From Burhinus oedicnemus (lineage: Eukaryota; Chordata; Aves; Charadriiformes; Burhinidae), in the NCBI GenBank assembly GCA_008921705.1, contig VFFE01006799.1, positions 1,089,747 to 1,153,746 on the forward strand: a stretch of DNA of 64,000 nt, in the 5' to 3' direction. Shown here piece by piece: positions 1 to 15,000 of the stretch. Under the pieces are notes generated by a model. The model did no database searches and was not told where the DNA came from. It was given only the letters and a program-made list of their open reading frames with translations. Numbering within the stretch: the stretch's first letter is position 1; each line of letters opens with the position of its first letter. Made by a program: the position numbers and the translations under genes.

Positions 1-3000
1 TCCATCAGCTTACATAAAGCTCACACGCTGCTGAAGTCTGAGACTTATGGAAACGTACGGGGTTGGGGGGGGGGGAAACGCCATTTCACGCTGCATCTCG
101 GTGATCAGCATCACGCACAGATGAGGTTTCAACTTCTGCTGCCGTCGCCGGATGACAGGTCAGTGTGTGAACACAGAGAGCAAGAAGGAAGAAGCCAAGT
201 ACCATGAGAGCCCTTTGGGCTGGACACGGGAGGATGCACAGACGCACACCAACAAATGTAACACGTCTCCCCAAGGGAACTTGAGGGATGAACGTGATGC
301 CAGCTGCATAGAGTGAGAGTTTTGACATCATTTGTAGAATACTGTTTTGCAGCATAGCTGTTTTACATCCCGTATTGTGCGGAGGAGGAAACAAAACCCC
401 AAACGCTGCCTTGAGGTCGCAGGCCAAGTGCTTGCTAGAAGCTACTAACAAACACGTATGTGTGCGTGTGTGTCAGTACGTGCATGTAACTCCACAGCTC
501 CTCTCTCCACCCCCATATACAGTGCAGGGAATCTGCTAATGCTTAAATGGTGGGGAAGGTCAAGGATTTATTGTGGCAAAGCCAACAGCAATTTCGCTGC
601 CTCTCTGGAACACTGCAAACGGCCAAATCACGCAGCTTAAGAAGACAAATAAGTTACCCTTTAATTTAGGACTTTAAAGAAACCGTAGCTCTACTGGTCT
701 TAGAATCAACCACCCGAGGGTACAGACCCACTGTACGTTTCCATAAACTGAGGGCAGCAAGTTATTCCTCTGTAAGCAGAGCTCCTTCTACCTAACGTGA
801 CGACAAGCTTTCCAAAAGTAGAGCCGGGACTTCAGAAACCTCCTTGGTTACAGGCCTGCCAAAACCCCAATAGCCTTCCCCGCCTTTCCAAAGGATTCCT
901 TCAACTTTCCCTAGTGCTCCTCCAAAAGGAGAGGCATGCAAACACTTTGGCAAGAGGCAGAAAGATCTCCTGGAGACACAGAGCACAGCACTGTGCTTGA
1001 TCTGGAAGCACGGTGTCCCTTAACACCACGAGGGAAGAACCAAGCAAGATTTTTGCAGGAGAGGTTTGCTTTTTACACAAGCACCCGTTTGCCTTTGGTT
1101 ACACACTTTGGGAAACACCGAGAATGCTGCAACCGTAGGAGTCCCAAAGAGCAGACTGACGTATTTAAATACCTATTCAATTTCTTGGCTGCAGGGTGGC
1201 ACCTCGAAAGATGTTATCTGACCCCCCAGGCTGGTCCCAGGAGGAGAACTGTTCTCGGTCTTCGCTTTTGGGAGTACGTTTTTCCATGGAAGAGGGCAGC
1301 TAGTGGGAAAGACCCTCTGCACTCAGGAGCGGCTGCATATTGCAACACCCTTGTTTGGCAGAGGAGGCTGCGGCGTCCCTGCAGCTGTCCTGGGCAGCAG
1401 CCAGGGGCTCTCGATGAAGGTGCTCCATCCCATGTCCAAGTCTTTTATGAGTCCCAGACTTGCATAAGAGGACCGGTGCCAAGTTCAGTATGTTCTTGGT
1501 TTTACCAGCTGCCTTTTTAAATTAAATTAATTTAATTCATAATGGGATGAGGGACTATGAATAGCAAGGTGCGAAAGCTTCACTTGCTTTGTTCAGGTTC
1601 CTCGCTGTTTACCTGGAGATGTTCACTCAACAGCCCAAGGCCTCAGTTGGTGCCAGTGGGTGATGCAGACATTTGTCTGGTAGGAGCAGGAGACTAAAAG
1701 CATTAAAGAGCCAATCCCATGTAAAAAGCATGGAGTATCTGGCCTGTGCCATACTTGCCTGTGTTAAACTGCTGCTAAGTGCCATAAAAAGTGAGCATCC
1801 CTACGTACTTCATCCCCAAGCCTCCAGCAATTTGTTCCATTACCAAACCTCAAATCAGCTACTTTTTCAATCACTTGCTTTTTAGACCTCTGTGCGCTAC
1901 TTTTTCATTCGTCACAGATACTGAGAAACCAGGTACTTAGCGATTTTTGCTCTCTCCACCCTTAAGCCATATGACGAAAAGCCTGCTATGGAAAAAGTCA
2001 AGGGGCAACGCTCAATGTTAGGGTCTCCCTGCCTTTACTTCTCAGACCTCACCACAAGCAGACCTCCTCCTGACTAGGTTGACCAAAGAAAATATTCAAT
2101 GCTATGTAGGTCCCAGGCCCGAGGGATTTTCCTTTGCATCATATAAATTTCTCATCCAGCTGGCAACTTCTCTTCTCGCCACGATGATTGGGAAAGCCAG
2201 TTAACGAGCATTCACCAAATTTCAGAAGAAACCCTGAGGTATGAACCGGCTAGGCTTTGGTGGCACACAGCCACACGCCCTGTCCAAACAGTTCGATGTT
2301 AACCAGCGCAAGAAATGGAGCAGACAAACAGTGCCAGCAGTTGAAAGATTTTTCTGAAAATCACTGAGAAAAAAAAAAAAATTCAATTGCCAGCATCGCA
2401 TAGTACCATCAATACGTGACAAAAAAGCAAGCACTTGGTTTCAAAGGGGTCATTAAGCCTTTAACTATCCACTTAACATGAATGCCACTAGCAATACTGG
2501 TCAAGTCAATGTTTGTGCATGATTACGCTTCAAATTTAGATGGGAAGCTGTTGTACAGAACACGATCTGTGGAGACTTGTTTCTCTTTCTAATGGATTTA
2601 AATTGCCAATAAAACGGGTCCCAGGACACAGGTGTAAAACAAAGCTCAAAGAATAAACATTTTCTCTGTCATTTATTTTCAAGATGCTATGAAGATCAAG
2701 GGGATTTTGTCTTGTCTGTAATTAAAAAAAAAAAAAAATCAATAAAAAGAAATAAAAATTGTGGGCAGGGAGTGCCCTTTGAATCAAATCACATGATGGA
2801 CAGCTGTCACATGGCGCTCTTCTCCACTCCTCACCCCAAAGAAAAAGGCTGCAGGTACAAATACCCTGTACCCATATGCCTGGGGTTGGCAAATTACCTG
2901 GTGCTGCTGCCTGGGGAAGAGCAAGCCTGAACCACCCAGCTACAAACTGCTTTTCCTTCCTACGGAGCTTCGGTCTGGAGCCGCGGGATCAGCCCTGCAT

Positions 3001-4967
3001 GCCTTCAGCCACCCGAAAACTTCTGGTGGGGGCAACGGGCAAGTGGCTGGGCAAAGGAATATGCCTGTCTCGGCTTGGGAGAAAATAAAGCAAACACAAC
3101 ACGCCCAAGATTGGCGTTGGGTTTCTTTGCCAGGGAGAAGTCTCCACCCCCCTTCTTCAGGGCTCGATCCGGCCAATTTGCAAGTGTCCTTGTAACACAT
3201 TAGTTAGGTGCAGAAGTTGTTCAGCACCTTTTGCAGGCTTCCCAGATATTGCAGGGCTAGTTTTTGCTTACAAAGCCCTTTTGTCTTCAGAAATCACGCA
3301 AGATCTGCAAACCGACTATTGTCCTGAGATTTTGCCGATGTATAAAAGGACCAAGTTCTCTTTTGATGGAAATAAGCTATGAACTCCTAAGCCCCTATGG
3401 GATCAAATGCTTTAAAAAAAGAAATCAAGAAAGGAGATGTAAATATCCCACCTGTTATCCAGGCATGCTGCAGAAAGTAGTGTCACTTGAAAAACCCCAA
3501 AAAACCAGAAAAACAAAAAAAGCCAACCAAACCAAAAAAACAACGATAACAAAAAAAGAAACAGCACCCTCCCAAACACCCAAAACAGAACCTGCTCCTC
3601 CGTGCAGGTGCCCCATAAATATTGACTTTAACCTTTACCCATAGTTGAATTTGGACTGCAGCAAAAAATCTCATTTGTATTCAACAGAAGGATTGCTGCT
3701 AATGCTGCAGAAAAACACAGTGCAGATTAATTCTCAGTATTAATGAGAGCAGAATATCCCAAAGCTGTGAACTAATAAAAAGCTTTCTTATATGCAGTCA
3801 TGGCTAATGGCAGCTTGTAGACAACATGTAGTTCAAAGCTTAATAGATTTTCCTTTTTCCTCTTTGTTTTCTATTGCTCTACAACTTACAAACCCTGACA
3901 GACTTTGCAAGAAAACTCTATTGATGGATAAATGAAGAGGACCTTATGCTGTCGCTGGAGAAATGAAGAGGACCCTAAGGAAGAGGTTATGCAACCCCTC
4001 ACCCAGCCGAGTTTTAACACGGTGAATCAAGCCTAACCCAAACACAACCTCCCAGCTTATCAAGGAGACTCCAACCACTCCAGCCGCCAAGCTGGGGCCA
4101 AAAAGCGAACGCGCAGCCAGGCCAGTGCAAGAGGCGGCAAGCGGTGCCGGGAACTGCCGGGTGGGCAGAGCTCTTCCTCCCCAGCATCCCTGGAGATAGG
4201 ATCCCGTGGGGGCATCTCCCATACAGTGCTCGGCCCTGGCTGGTGCCTGCCCGCTCCTTGGAAAGTCAGAGGCAATTAACAATGGATACATTTCCCCAGA
4301 CCATCGGATTTCATGGTAATTTCCACACGTGCACACACAGACACTTTTTAAGACCCCAGTATTCACATCTTACTGTGGCTTCACCTGCCCTTTGTTTTAC
4401 AGCTAAGTAAATGCCTGGAGGAAAAAAATGTAATTTCTTTAGCCCGTGTGCCCTGTATCAAAGCATGTAATTTCTTGATTACATACAATTACTTGGGGTT
4501 GGGGGTGGGGAGGATTTTAGACCATATCAAATCTATATAACAGTGCAGACAGTTATAATACACAGATCCTGGTTTTATAATCCTCTTTCGACTATCTCAT
4601 GGGAAATCCATTATTCTCATCCCTACATGGTCAGTCCAACCCACGCAAACAAAACCAGAAAACAACCCCCATCCCTCCCCAAAAATCCAGAGCCTGCTGA
4701 AGATTTGATACTTGAATTTGGATAATTTTAGCTCCTCCTTGCTGTATTTTTTTTCTTGGCTGTACTTCTTACAGCTCTTATTCTGAGAGACTAAATCAAA
4801 ATCCTCTGCTTTATCTGAAACAGATTAATTATGATTTCTATGATGTTCAATTCTTTATTGCAGTTATACAGTGGCCTGAAATAAATACCCAAAACATCAA
4901 AAAGTAATTTAAAGAGTTCTGCACAGGACTTCTCTACAAGGACTTGGATTTGTAAAGTACAAACTAC
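1..4967. other. EGFR intron 1, non-coding, no gene seen
   Basis: Intronic DNA with no supported gene. It holds a G11 run at 65-75, an A-run at about 2369-2382, another near 2724-2738, and an A-rich, AAAC-like patch around 3485-3560 whose translation is an artificial Lys-rich ORF. A modest GC-rich patch lies at about 4085-4260. No recognisable transposon was found. Confidence 0.7.
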
Positions 4968-4993
4968 TTTTTTTTTTTTTTTTTTTTTTTTTT
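4968..4993. repeat. T26 homopolymer
   Basis: An uninterrupted run of 26 T. On the minus strand this is an A26 tract, which could be the tail of an old retrocopy, but no polyadenylation signal or recognisable transcript body adjoins it. Confidence 0.95.
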
Positions 4994-7900
4994 CCACAAG
5001 CCCTTTGTGTGCCAGGCAGCACAGACAGGGAGCAAACCTGAAAGACTTGCATCCCTACTTTTGAACATTGCTCTCCTGGCTGTAGACCCAGATCTGCTTT
5101 CAGTCCTAAGTACACTACTACCTCAGTACTTCAGCGGGGCTGCGGAGGTGTCCCCAAGGGCAGAATGCGACCTTGTGTTTTCATACCACGATGCTGGCAG
5201 ATCCTTATACTCTCCCCTTCCGTACCTGTGTACGGTACATAAAGGCAGTGTTAGCTTTAGATAACAGCTGCCCGTGCAGCTCCCTGCTGCACAGGCAAAT
5301 GTTTGCTATTTCTCCCTATAAATGACACTGTGCTATCAAACTAAAGACTTTCTTACAGGACTTTCAGAAGCCTCTGGTGTTTATCCACAGGTAAAGCAAG
5401 CTCTCTTCTTAGCATACCTCACCACAGACAATCGGGAAAAACAGCAAGGGAACACACGCATTTTAAACAAGAAGCACCAAACACATAAATTTGGTGCAAT
5501 GAAATATGGAACCTACGAAATAGCTTTCTAAGCCTTGGGAAGCTTCCTCCCTGACAGCAGTCACTTGCTTTCACTGTGCATAGGTTGTGAGTTATGGAGA
5601 AAACGTCATCTTCAGGTATCAACCCTAGCTACCACTGCATCCTTTCAGTGAGGCCCTGAACTTCGTATACTGGAATAATCTCACTGCCTTTAATTTTGAA
5701 TTTTAAAATAGACCATCCCCGCAATGTCTCTGTAAGCAGATGACCAAATAAATTCCCTGCCTGGTTAAACCACTGTGAATAGGGAACCCAGTTCCTCTGC
5801 CACTGGGAACTCCTTCCAGACAGTCATCAGACTTCTAAGCTTTTCTCTCTCTCTGTCTCCAAAAGCATTTTTAATATACATCTAAAGCAGCTTTTGTAAA
5901 ATCCTGCTACTGCTCGAAAGTGTTCCTCACATAACATCAAGTTTACCATCACAGGTGAGTGATTAATTAGAAATCAAGCAGACAGAGGTTGCATTTTTAA
6001 AGGTATACATACATTTCTGAGATAAATCACTGCCTGCCGAATTATCACTGTACTGCATTCAGAACATTGAATGCAAACAACAAAAGGTCTCTTAAAAATT
6101 CTACTTTTCACTACTATGACTTTTTTTGTTATGTTTCAGGAAAATTATCATAGCTGTTACATGTCTTGAGCACCTTCGCTAAAACTCTATTCATTTAATA
6201 CAGTACTCCACTGGAGCCCCCTGACATATTCGTACCAGAACTAAACAGAGTTACTGAAGAGACTTCTTCAGGACCACCTTGCTCAGCTTTCCTTATTCTT
6301 TGGGTAGCACTGCAAAGATGCCCCATGCAAAGTTGCCAGTCCCAGGATACAGCCACTGTCACTGCCTTTAGCTTAGTGAACTTCAAAGTGCTTTTGGCAT
6401 TTGTTTGAACAAAACGTACTGAGGCTGTAGGATGGTTATTGAGTATAAACCTGCTCCACCATCCTAAAGTACAAGTCACAATAAAAATCGAGTGAGAGTA
6501 TCTGTGAAGATCAGAACGGGATTACAGCGAAGGAGTATTAGGCACAAGCGCTGGAGGTTATACTACGGTGGAGGTGTAAAAAGTAGAGGTTCAGAAATCA
6601 TCCAAAAGTCATCTTTAAGTGTTCATGCCTACCTGAGTCAGTCTATGAGGGGAAAGGGCCAGCTGCCTTCCAACTCGACACTGCTTTCACACAAAACTTC
6701 TGAATTTTCACAGGTGTTTTAACAGCACCCTGGTTTCACCAGGACTTGGGTTCAGCTCTGAACATCCAGCTACAGCAGAAGAGACAAACTTCTGCAATGC
6801 TCCCTCCTAAGTTATCCAACTAAGTATTTTCATGGGGAAGAAAGGATGTGATCCCCAGCACTACCTCTCCTTAGGTGGATCGTCAGGACCAGCCCCAGAG
6901 GGTACCGAGGAAAGCACAGTAACCCTGCAGGAGCAGACACACCGCTAGAAGAGCTGCTCCCTCCATCCCTGCACGCCATTTATCTCACAACTAGCAATAG
7001 CTCACTGGTGAACATTAGTAGAGGAGACAAATTCAGGCCACAAAGCACAGGCCTCATTTTTATGCAGTTTTGGATTAGCACCTATGCAGATTTTTGTCCA
7101 TATGTGGTGATTTCAAAACACTTGCAAAGTCTAAAGGTGCTGTCCAGAAATTCCTGTCAAGAGGGAAAGGGACCAGCATACATGCATAGCAGTTTTCTGG
7201 TTTTTATTTCAAGACTGCATTTGTGCTTTTGTTTTATGCAATCTGATAAAAACAGTAGCTGTGGGGAAAAAGTCAACAAGAGAACTGCGATCAATAATAA
7301 TCTTGCAAATGCAGTGCTACTGAGAGTAATAAGTAATTCCTCATAATCCCAAGTATGCTTTTTCTAAGCACATAGCTTTATTAATACACAGATACTCAGC
7401 TCTTTCTAAGGGCTGATAAGGATTAAGAATACAAAGAAATGTAGCAAATTCATTAGCATAGGAGGTCTTCCTATACCACAGTGTCTTCAAAGGAAAACTC
7501 CTGAACAGGATATTGACCTTACACTACTAGGTTTCCAATGATAAAGTATAGTTTTACTGAGTCCAGACTAGCTTGAAACCTTTCCTAGTCTTTCCTAGGA
7601 CTCTTACCTCCTCTACAACAATTACATTTTATTGTACAGAAACATTTATAATGTATCACTCTAAGGTTTAATGGACAGCAAAACATCATTATACACACAC
7701 ACCTCAATGCCATTTCCTTGCTATCAAATACAGGTGGTGCACAAATGTCATACAAAACCTTGTCCAAAATTCACACCCATAAATCAAAACCTCTGATACT
7801 TCCAGTTACTCATGACTTCCATTTCAATCACCTTCAGTGGCTCACTGGCGAGAAATGCCAAGTATCTGCCCTCACCGGTCACACCCTACAAAAGTGTCAT

Positions 7901-8950
7901 CACTTGAGCCTCTCAAAACCATCACTCAACAATTAAACAATTTAATTTTTGTCCCCTGTAAAAAAAGGCTTACTGAACCCGTACAAACTGTAGGCCTACA
8001 CACAACTCCATTGATCTCAAATGGATCACACACAGACTTGAAATAACACATTTGCCAAAGCAGCTTGCTGAATCAGAGCTATTGCTAATTATTTCCATTA
8101 ACCACTCTTCTCAACTTCTGAACAAATTCATGCCCTCCTTTGACTGCAGCATTCAGCAAGTGTTAAGTTCCTACTCTCACTTTAGTTACGTGCACTTTAG
8201 AAATCTGTCTAATGCACTTTTACAAGTGCTACATAGATGGGAGCTGCTTCAGTACCGGGTGGTACAGCAGTTGCTGTGGTAACACCATTTTTTCCTTAAG
8301 TATAAAGCAAGAGTGCCAGAGGCCTCTATAAACTAAGAATTGCATATTAACATACCCTCTCAGGACTATAGTAAATAATTAATTTTCTTTCAGAGAGAGA
8401 GGGGCAGGGAGGCAGGAAGGGACAGACGTATACGCATAGACACACGTGCTGCCTTTGTAAGAACTCCCATGTAAAAGTTTTGGGGCAAACACATCCAGTG
8501 TGGGAGTGAAATACCACTCAAGTCAATCAAGTTCATTCCAGCAAGTTTAGAGACATCTCCTGTTTGCTAAACCATTAGATCACCGCTTTGGTTGGCAGAA
8601 ATCAATGCTGAAGCCACACCACTTTACATGAGTTAAAGAATTCACCCATCTTAATCCCATCCAACAACATATCTAGAAACAATCTTTTAGGAAAAGAAAG
8701 TGGAAGAACAATTACCCAGACACGTACTTACTAGACTTACTTTTAAACATACCCAGTCAAAAGACCCATTTCAAGTTATAACACTGACACCACAATACCT
8801 TGTGATGTGATTATAATTTATAATACCTTCTGTTTCAGAAGAATTACTTGTTGGCATAGTCTTCATAAAACACAGTGTGGTATTCTATATCACTTTTCCT
8901 CTTTAAAGTAGATGAGAAGAGTTTTCTTAGGCAAATAAAGTAATAAAAAA
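4994..8950. other. EGFR intron 1, AT-rich, no gene seen
   Basis: AT-rich intronic sequence with only short chance ORFs. I found no transposon, RNA gene or tandem array. The AT-rich stretches around 8090-8400 and 8700-8950 look like ordinary intron. Confidence 0.65.
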
Positions 8951-9030
8951 CCTGATCCTGCAGTACTGGCAGGCAAAATATCCATAGACTTCAAAGGAAT
9001 ATTATGCCTAAGGTTTGCTGGATCAAGCCT
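8951..9030. repeat. imperfect palindrome, probable ancient tetrapod repeat
   Basis: The left arm starts CCTGATCCTGCAG and contains GGCAGGCAAAATATCC. The right arm, read on the other strand, starts AGGCTTGATCCAGCA and contains GGCATAATATTCC. The arms pair imperfectly over about 33 bases around a short centre containing AGACTTCAA. Elements with arms of this kind (GATCCTGCAG or GATCCAGCAAA, with GAAGTCAATGGGA-like centres) recur as old, MITE-like repeats in amniote genomes. I cannot give a library name. Confidence 0.5.
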
Positions 9031-12000
9031 CAGTAGAAGATGGGTGTCCCTGCTGCAGCGTTACTGTAATTGAGAAGCAAGAGTTCCAGATTTTCTTCTT
9101 TCTCCTCCAGCTCTCTGTAATTTTACCTTTTCCATAAACTCCTCTGCATGTAGCTGTAGTGCTTTTCTCCAAAGTTTCACGCTCTGAAGCTGGGGGGCCA
9201 AACTCAATTTGAGGCCCTCCTTGAATTTCACTTTACCACCCGCTGCCAAATACATCAGGAAAGCGGAGATGGAGCGAGCAATTTTGTCACAGCTAGTGGG
9301 CAAGACAAGATCATTAGTTTAAGAATTACATTTTTTCTGGGGTAAAGCACTCCTGAAGCTGCACAGGTGGAGACTGGAGAACATATTCCCCCAGGATACG
9401 TTCCTACCTCTACTGCTACCCCCTAAAGAAAAGTAAGCAAATAAACATAGGCAAGTGATAACTCTAGGAGGACAGGCCCTCTGTCTATTTTGCAATAGGT
9501 ACATTTCTCTTCCCCTCCTCCCTAGAGTATAAAAATGAAACTCCACCTACAGGCAGTTAAGGCAGCTCCTCCTTCGCATCCCACGCTGCAGAGGTGGAAG
9601 GTCCATGTTCAACTCTTCATTACGCTTCGCATTATCAACGCCACTGCATTAGATATGCTGAATATCACCAACAATATCAGAGCCGGAGCATTTCACCGCT
9701 TGACTAAACTAATGACATACAAAGCATTTTCCTGCTCTCATCACTGTGTTACGAGTGCAGTCTAACAGCTATGTTGTTTAATGCACTGTTAAATACCCCA
9801 TGTTATTTATTTTCTTGCAAAAGAACTTCCTTCTCTTCCCACTTTGGATTATAGCCCATTTTGCATCACGCTGTGGCTGATAATTTGTTATTTAACCAAT
9901 CACGTGGAAGGGATGAAGAGGGGGAAAAAGGAAAGGTAGGAAGTTAGTAGCTGTGAAAACAATTTGAAAGGGACCATACATTGACACAGCTTGTAAGTTA
10001 TGGACAAAATGCTTCTGCATTTTTTTTAGAATAGCATATTAATGGATATAAAAGTTATTACACCCTTTTAGTGTTCACATTCTAATAACTATCATGCTAA
10101 AAAAACCACAGAGAAAACTAACAACAGAGTAGAACTGCAGTAAACTTCAACTGTTTTACAGTTTTCATACAAAACCTGTAATGACTTTTCCCATTTCTGC
10201 TGACCTAGTGAGCGCTTGGCAGAGGTAACGAAAAGGTGCCTATGCTCCACACATGGGACCACAGCTTCAGGTGTAAACCTACCCCAGCCCAACCCAGGTG
10301 AGAGAGTTCTCGGCAGTTACAGCAATTGTGGATCTGACCCATTAATTGTCAGCTGACAGTATTTTTTTTTTTATTTGAGGTATTACACATTCAGACCGAA
10401 AGTCTTATTTTATATAATTACATAAACACAATTGATGGTAGCAATTTATTCCAGGGGCTGAAGACGTTCACTGGCAATCTAACAATGGAAGGAATTATCG
10501 CTGACAATTTTCCAAAAGCTTTTATCAAAGTTTATGGGCCATTAAGCCCAACAGTGCGATTACCAGTACGATATCATCACTCTCAATAGTACAGCGTAAG
10601 CCCAGAACAATCCATTTTCTAATCCTGTCTATTATAACTAGTCTGTTTACTCAGAAGTCACATGCTTGCTATTTCTGAAACGATCCAAGTCTTTGAAATA
10701 GTATTTGAGTTTAGTTCATAGACAGGATCCAATCAGTACCATATTAAACCAGGAGAACATAGCCCGAGTCCTTTTCAAGTGTCCATAACTAATTCAGATT
10801 TTCTCTTCACATGAAATACAAAATACAGACGTTAGCTGAGCATACAAGCACACATGTATTAAATTCCATGATACATGGAGGCAGTTCTGAGAAACCGGCA
10901 ATGCCATAAAAAAAGGGAATATTTCTATCGAGGATCTCAGAGAATTCAGTTCATGACCTGAGTTTGGCATTGGCACCTTCCATGCCCGATGTTATCAGGA
11001 ATTAATTTGGTTCATAGTGACTAATGACCAGACACAAAAGAAACAGAGAAGGTGTTAATTAGCTATTTTTACTCTTAATTCACTGAATACCATGTGCTCA
11101 TTGATGCAAACCAGACTGCTGCTGTTCAAATCAAGACCACCCTCATTTAGCAAAAGAGTCTGTTCTTCCTTTTTTGCGCTTGACAAATCTTTTAAGTGTC
11201 AGGGAGAATTATCCACACATACTGATGGGAACATCTTACACACTGATGAACACAAACTTCCATGGTGCTGGAGTAGTTCATCTACCATAGACAACTGTGA
11301 TAAAGTGATGCTGCCTAGGGGATCTGCCTCATTAAGGAGGGAAAGAGAGAACAAGAGCGGCTCTGAAATAATAAAATCATTAACAAGAGCACCTTGCAGA
11401 GCTTATTAGGTAGGAAACAGACTGACAATACCATTGCTCAACACTTAATTACTTTTTGAAGACCAGATGGAAGTGAGACAGCATTTCAATGATAAACGTT
11501 TCAAACTCCAAACAAAAAGACAAATATCAAACCAATCCAATAATTTGGCATGTATCCTAACGCAGATGTTTTAAGAAATTATCAGATCCCACCAGATAGC
11601 TGAAGATGTTGAAGTTTTGACTTTATCTCCTACTGCAGATGTCCTCATTGCAAGTGGCCAAATTAGGAATTACAAATGGAGGGGATCACATTTTTACTTT
11701 TATACAGAATTAAGACTGCTGCAACTCAACTACTTTTCCTCCTTTCCAGATAGGTGGAAGCCAAGCACGCAACATAAACATGACCTGCATGTTGCCCTTT
11801 CCGGATGTGTAGTGAAATACTTGTCCCTGCTCCCACTCCCAAAGACTGAACTTCTGCCATTAATTTTGTGGAAGTGATAACAGCATCAATATCTATGTAG
11901 ATGCTACAACTGCAACAATAAAGGCAAAGCGCGGAGCTGATACCACCTTGCAAGCCTCACGCCCCTCGTTCAGTCTGCTGCACAAAGACACCGGCGCAAT

Positions 12001-15000
12001 TCTCATGTTGGCTTTCCTCTGCTCCACAAGTGTAACTTCATATAGAAGGCTGTGCTCTGTCCTCACCATGTATGAGTACATAAGGACCAGATAGAGAGGT
12101 TTTCATTATGAAGCCAAGAACTAAATGGTCCACTTGTATGGATGATCAACACCCCATCAGCTACTGTGCCTCGGTATGGACAGTCTGACTGTGAACGATC
12201 AGATACCAGTCAGAATTCAAATACTGAACCTGAAGAGGGAAATCCGCTCTTCCTGGGCGTACTTTATCTTCTGTTCATGTTACCACAGGTCTCCATTGGG
12301 AAAGACCTAGATCAGTACACCTGAGGGAGGGGAGATGGGGCTGTTACTAGCTTTTATGACAGCTTGTTTTTCAGGGAGTGACTTCCCTCCTTCAGGCTGC
12401 CTCTGAAAACAGTCACACTGCCACCACTTCTCACCTCTCAGCAAACACCAAGGGCCCCACATCCTACACACTGCTCTGTGGTACAAAATCCCTGTTCATG
12501 TGGAGACCCAACAGCTTAAATTATGGTCTAACCCTGACAAAGCAGCTTCCAGAGTCAGGATTTTGCCAACTAACACTTCTGTTTCCAAAAAAACGGTTTG
12601 TTTTGTTCTGGTTTCATCAGTTTGTCACTTAGGGTTTTCTGTTTGTTTTCAACAGAGGTAAAAAAAAAAAAAGGCATGGACTTGGTGCAAAACTAGTCTG
12701 AAGAGCAGCAAAACAAATTGAATCCTGTTCAACAAGTGAGAATGTCAAGTTCCCATTCATGAGAAACAGGCTGCAATAAAAATGGAGGAGAAAAAACACT
12801 CCACATACATAACAGCTTTTGCCTAAAGGCACTTTCTTTTCAGCAGTTCCCAACAATGTCATGCCAACCAGTGATGGGCTCTCAGTCAGGGACCTGAGGA
12901 CATCTCCCCCCCGCTTTTTGGAGGGGGAAGGTTTCCGTGTCTTCACGTGCCCGGTAGATGATCTCTGTCCTCCAGATTTAACACATGAGAAGCATGCTTG
13001 TCAAACATAGTCGTATCTGCTCTTACCACAGCTTTCCCTTCCCAATGATTAAAGGGAATGAAGAAAGATTTTTTTATTTTCAGCTTCCAAAGTCACAGTT
13101 TGTGCAAAGTTCACCAGCAACACTTTCAGGTAGGAGAACCGGTAACTTCCACTTGCAGAAGAAATGGTGATCACGTATGCAAAATGGTATTTTTATCTGG
13201 CAGCGAAGATCTGGTGTCTTCATTATTTTGAAAAGTTCCCTAGTGTCATACATATCTTTTAGGTCATATTAAGTGAAAAAGTTGGGAAGAAACATGATAC
13301 TAAAATTTTCTCCTGAATAAAACAGATGACCATCTGGCCAGTAGGTCCCTAAACCTTACCTTTTCTCCATATCACCAAAATGCACCATCAGCCAGAGCTG
13401 CTTATTGCATTTGATAGCGCAGGGTGTATTTTCTTAAATTAATCAACATTGCTTTGTACATGGTATAACCAGTTATGACAGAGTAATAAAGTGACCATAT
13501 TTTTTTTTAAATACTACTTTGACAACGCTAAAACCACATGGGATTTTTCAATTGCATAATACAGCTATTTAAAATTAAGACAGACTAAAAAATAACAAAA
13601 TTAGGAAAAAAAGGCCAAGAAGACCCTTTCTTCTCTGTCTTCTACACCGAATTACGATGCGTTCATCACAAGTCCAAACCCAGCAGCAGAAGCTGGAGGT
13701 GAACCATGAAGCAGGTCCCCTTGGAAAAACCAGGGATAGTGCATAATCCATGAGCACATCTGAGAAAAGCAGTTTTCTGCATCTCTGGTTATGGCACATC
13801 CATTGGAGTCGATGGCCCAGGAAGACATGAAGAAAAGCTAAGACTGTAGCAAATTGCAAATGTTTGGGAAGTATCTGCTTGAGATTTCCCCCCTAAAATT
13901 AAAGAAAATGGAGGTGCACTTGGCAAGGTGACTCCTTTTCCCTGTTAAGTATCTGTTTCTGGAAAATTAATAAGAAAAATATAACTGTTGAAGATACAGC
14001 ACAATGCCACCTGTACAAAACAAACGTGTATCTCATTTTAATATAAGCTTTGGTTAAGTGGCTTGTGTTGAAATGCCACCTAGCATTCCAAGTGTAACCC
14101 AACTTAATCATATCTATTGAAAACCACATAATAAATAACGTGAAATATGCAGCATGCCATCCTAATTGCAGAGGTTGTCTCATTTACTAGAAGTCATTTA
14201 TTTATTCAAATGACTGGAACTATGTGATTCAATCTGAATCATGGGAACTAGTTACTGATTTGTGGAAACAGCCTCTTACTTCTTTGCTAAAGGCATTGTT
14301 GAAATAACTGACCCAACTGCTAAAACAAGCTCCTTCCTTGAACCCTGCCTCCTTCCTTAGTCTCACATCCTGAGTAAACTTCAGAAGACACAACTGTTCT
14401 ACAAAAGCATTTTGAACTTAAATTTAAAAAAAAATAATAAATCAATTAATTACATGTAATAAAAAAATGGTATTTCCAAGATGAGAGAATTGCTTAGCAA
14501 TAGGGAACTCGCGTGCAGCCATAATTGCACTCTGCAGAATTTAAGTACGCAGCTCTCAAGAAGAAATGTTTACTACCTCAGATGTGAACCAAATTCAACT
14601 TTCAGAAGTGTATGTATGTCTCTCAGATCTTAACGGGGGGCTGTGAATACAGACCCCCACACAGAAGCAGCTGTAGTCTTTTTTTGTTTGTTTCTTGTCT
14701 TTTTAAGTTAGGCCTTGCATATATGAAAACTGCCATCACAACTGTGCTGCAGGTATGCAGAAAGCATAATTTTGGAAACAGTTCAGACCTTACATCTGCT
14801 TACACCCAACCTTGATTTGCAGCTACTGTCTCACGCCACTGTTATTTCAGGAGGTGCCGGGGTTCCCCCGGGGTGGTGGAGCAAGGGGCCAGGCGGGGAA
14901 TGAGCACGCTTCAGTCACAAGGAGCCAAGCCAGATGCATGCCACCATAGGCCGCCTCATCGCAGGCTATGGCCAGCCTCCATCAAGGGACGTGTCTCCAG

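Noticed and set aside
3264..3644. 126-codon Lys/Thr-rich plus-strand ORF
   Set aside because: It is produced by an A-rich low-complexity stretch. No domain or conserved motif was seen.
9061..9303. 80-codon minus-strand frame, possible exon
   Set aside because: The translation looks protein-like in places and a GT lies inside, but I recognise no family, and it sits in EGFR intron 1 without supporting signals.
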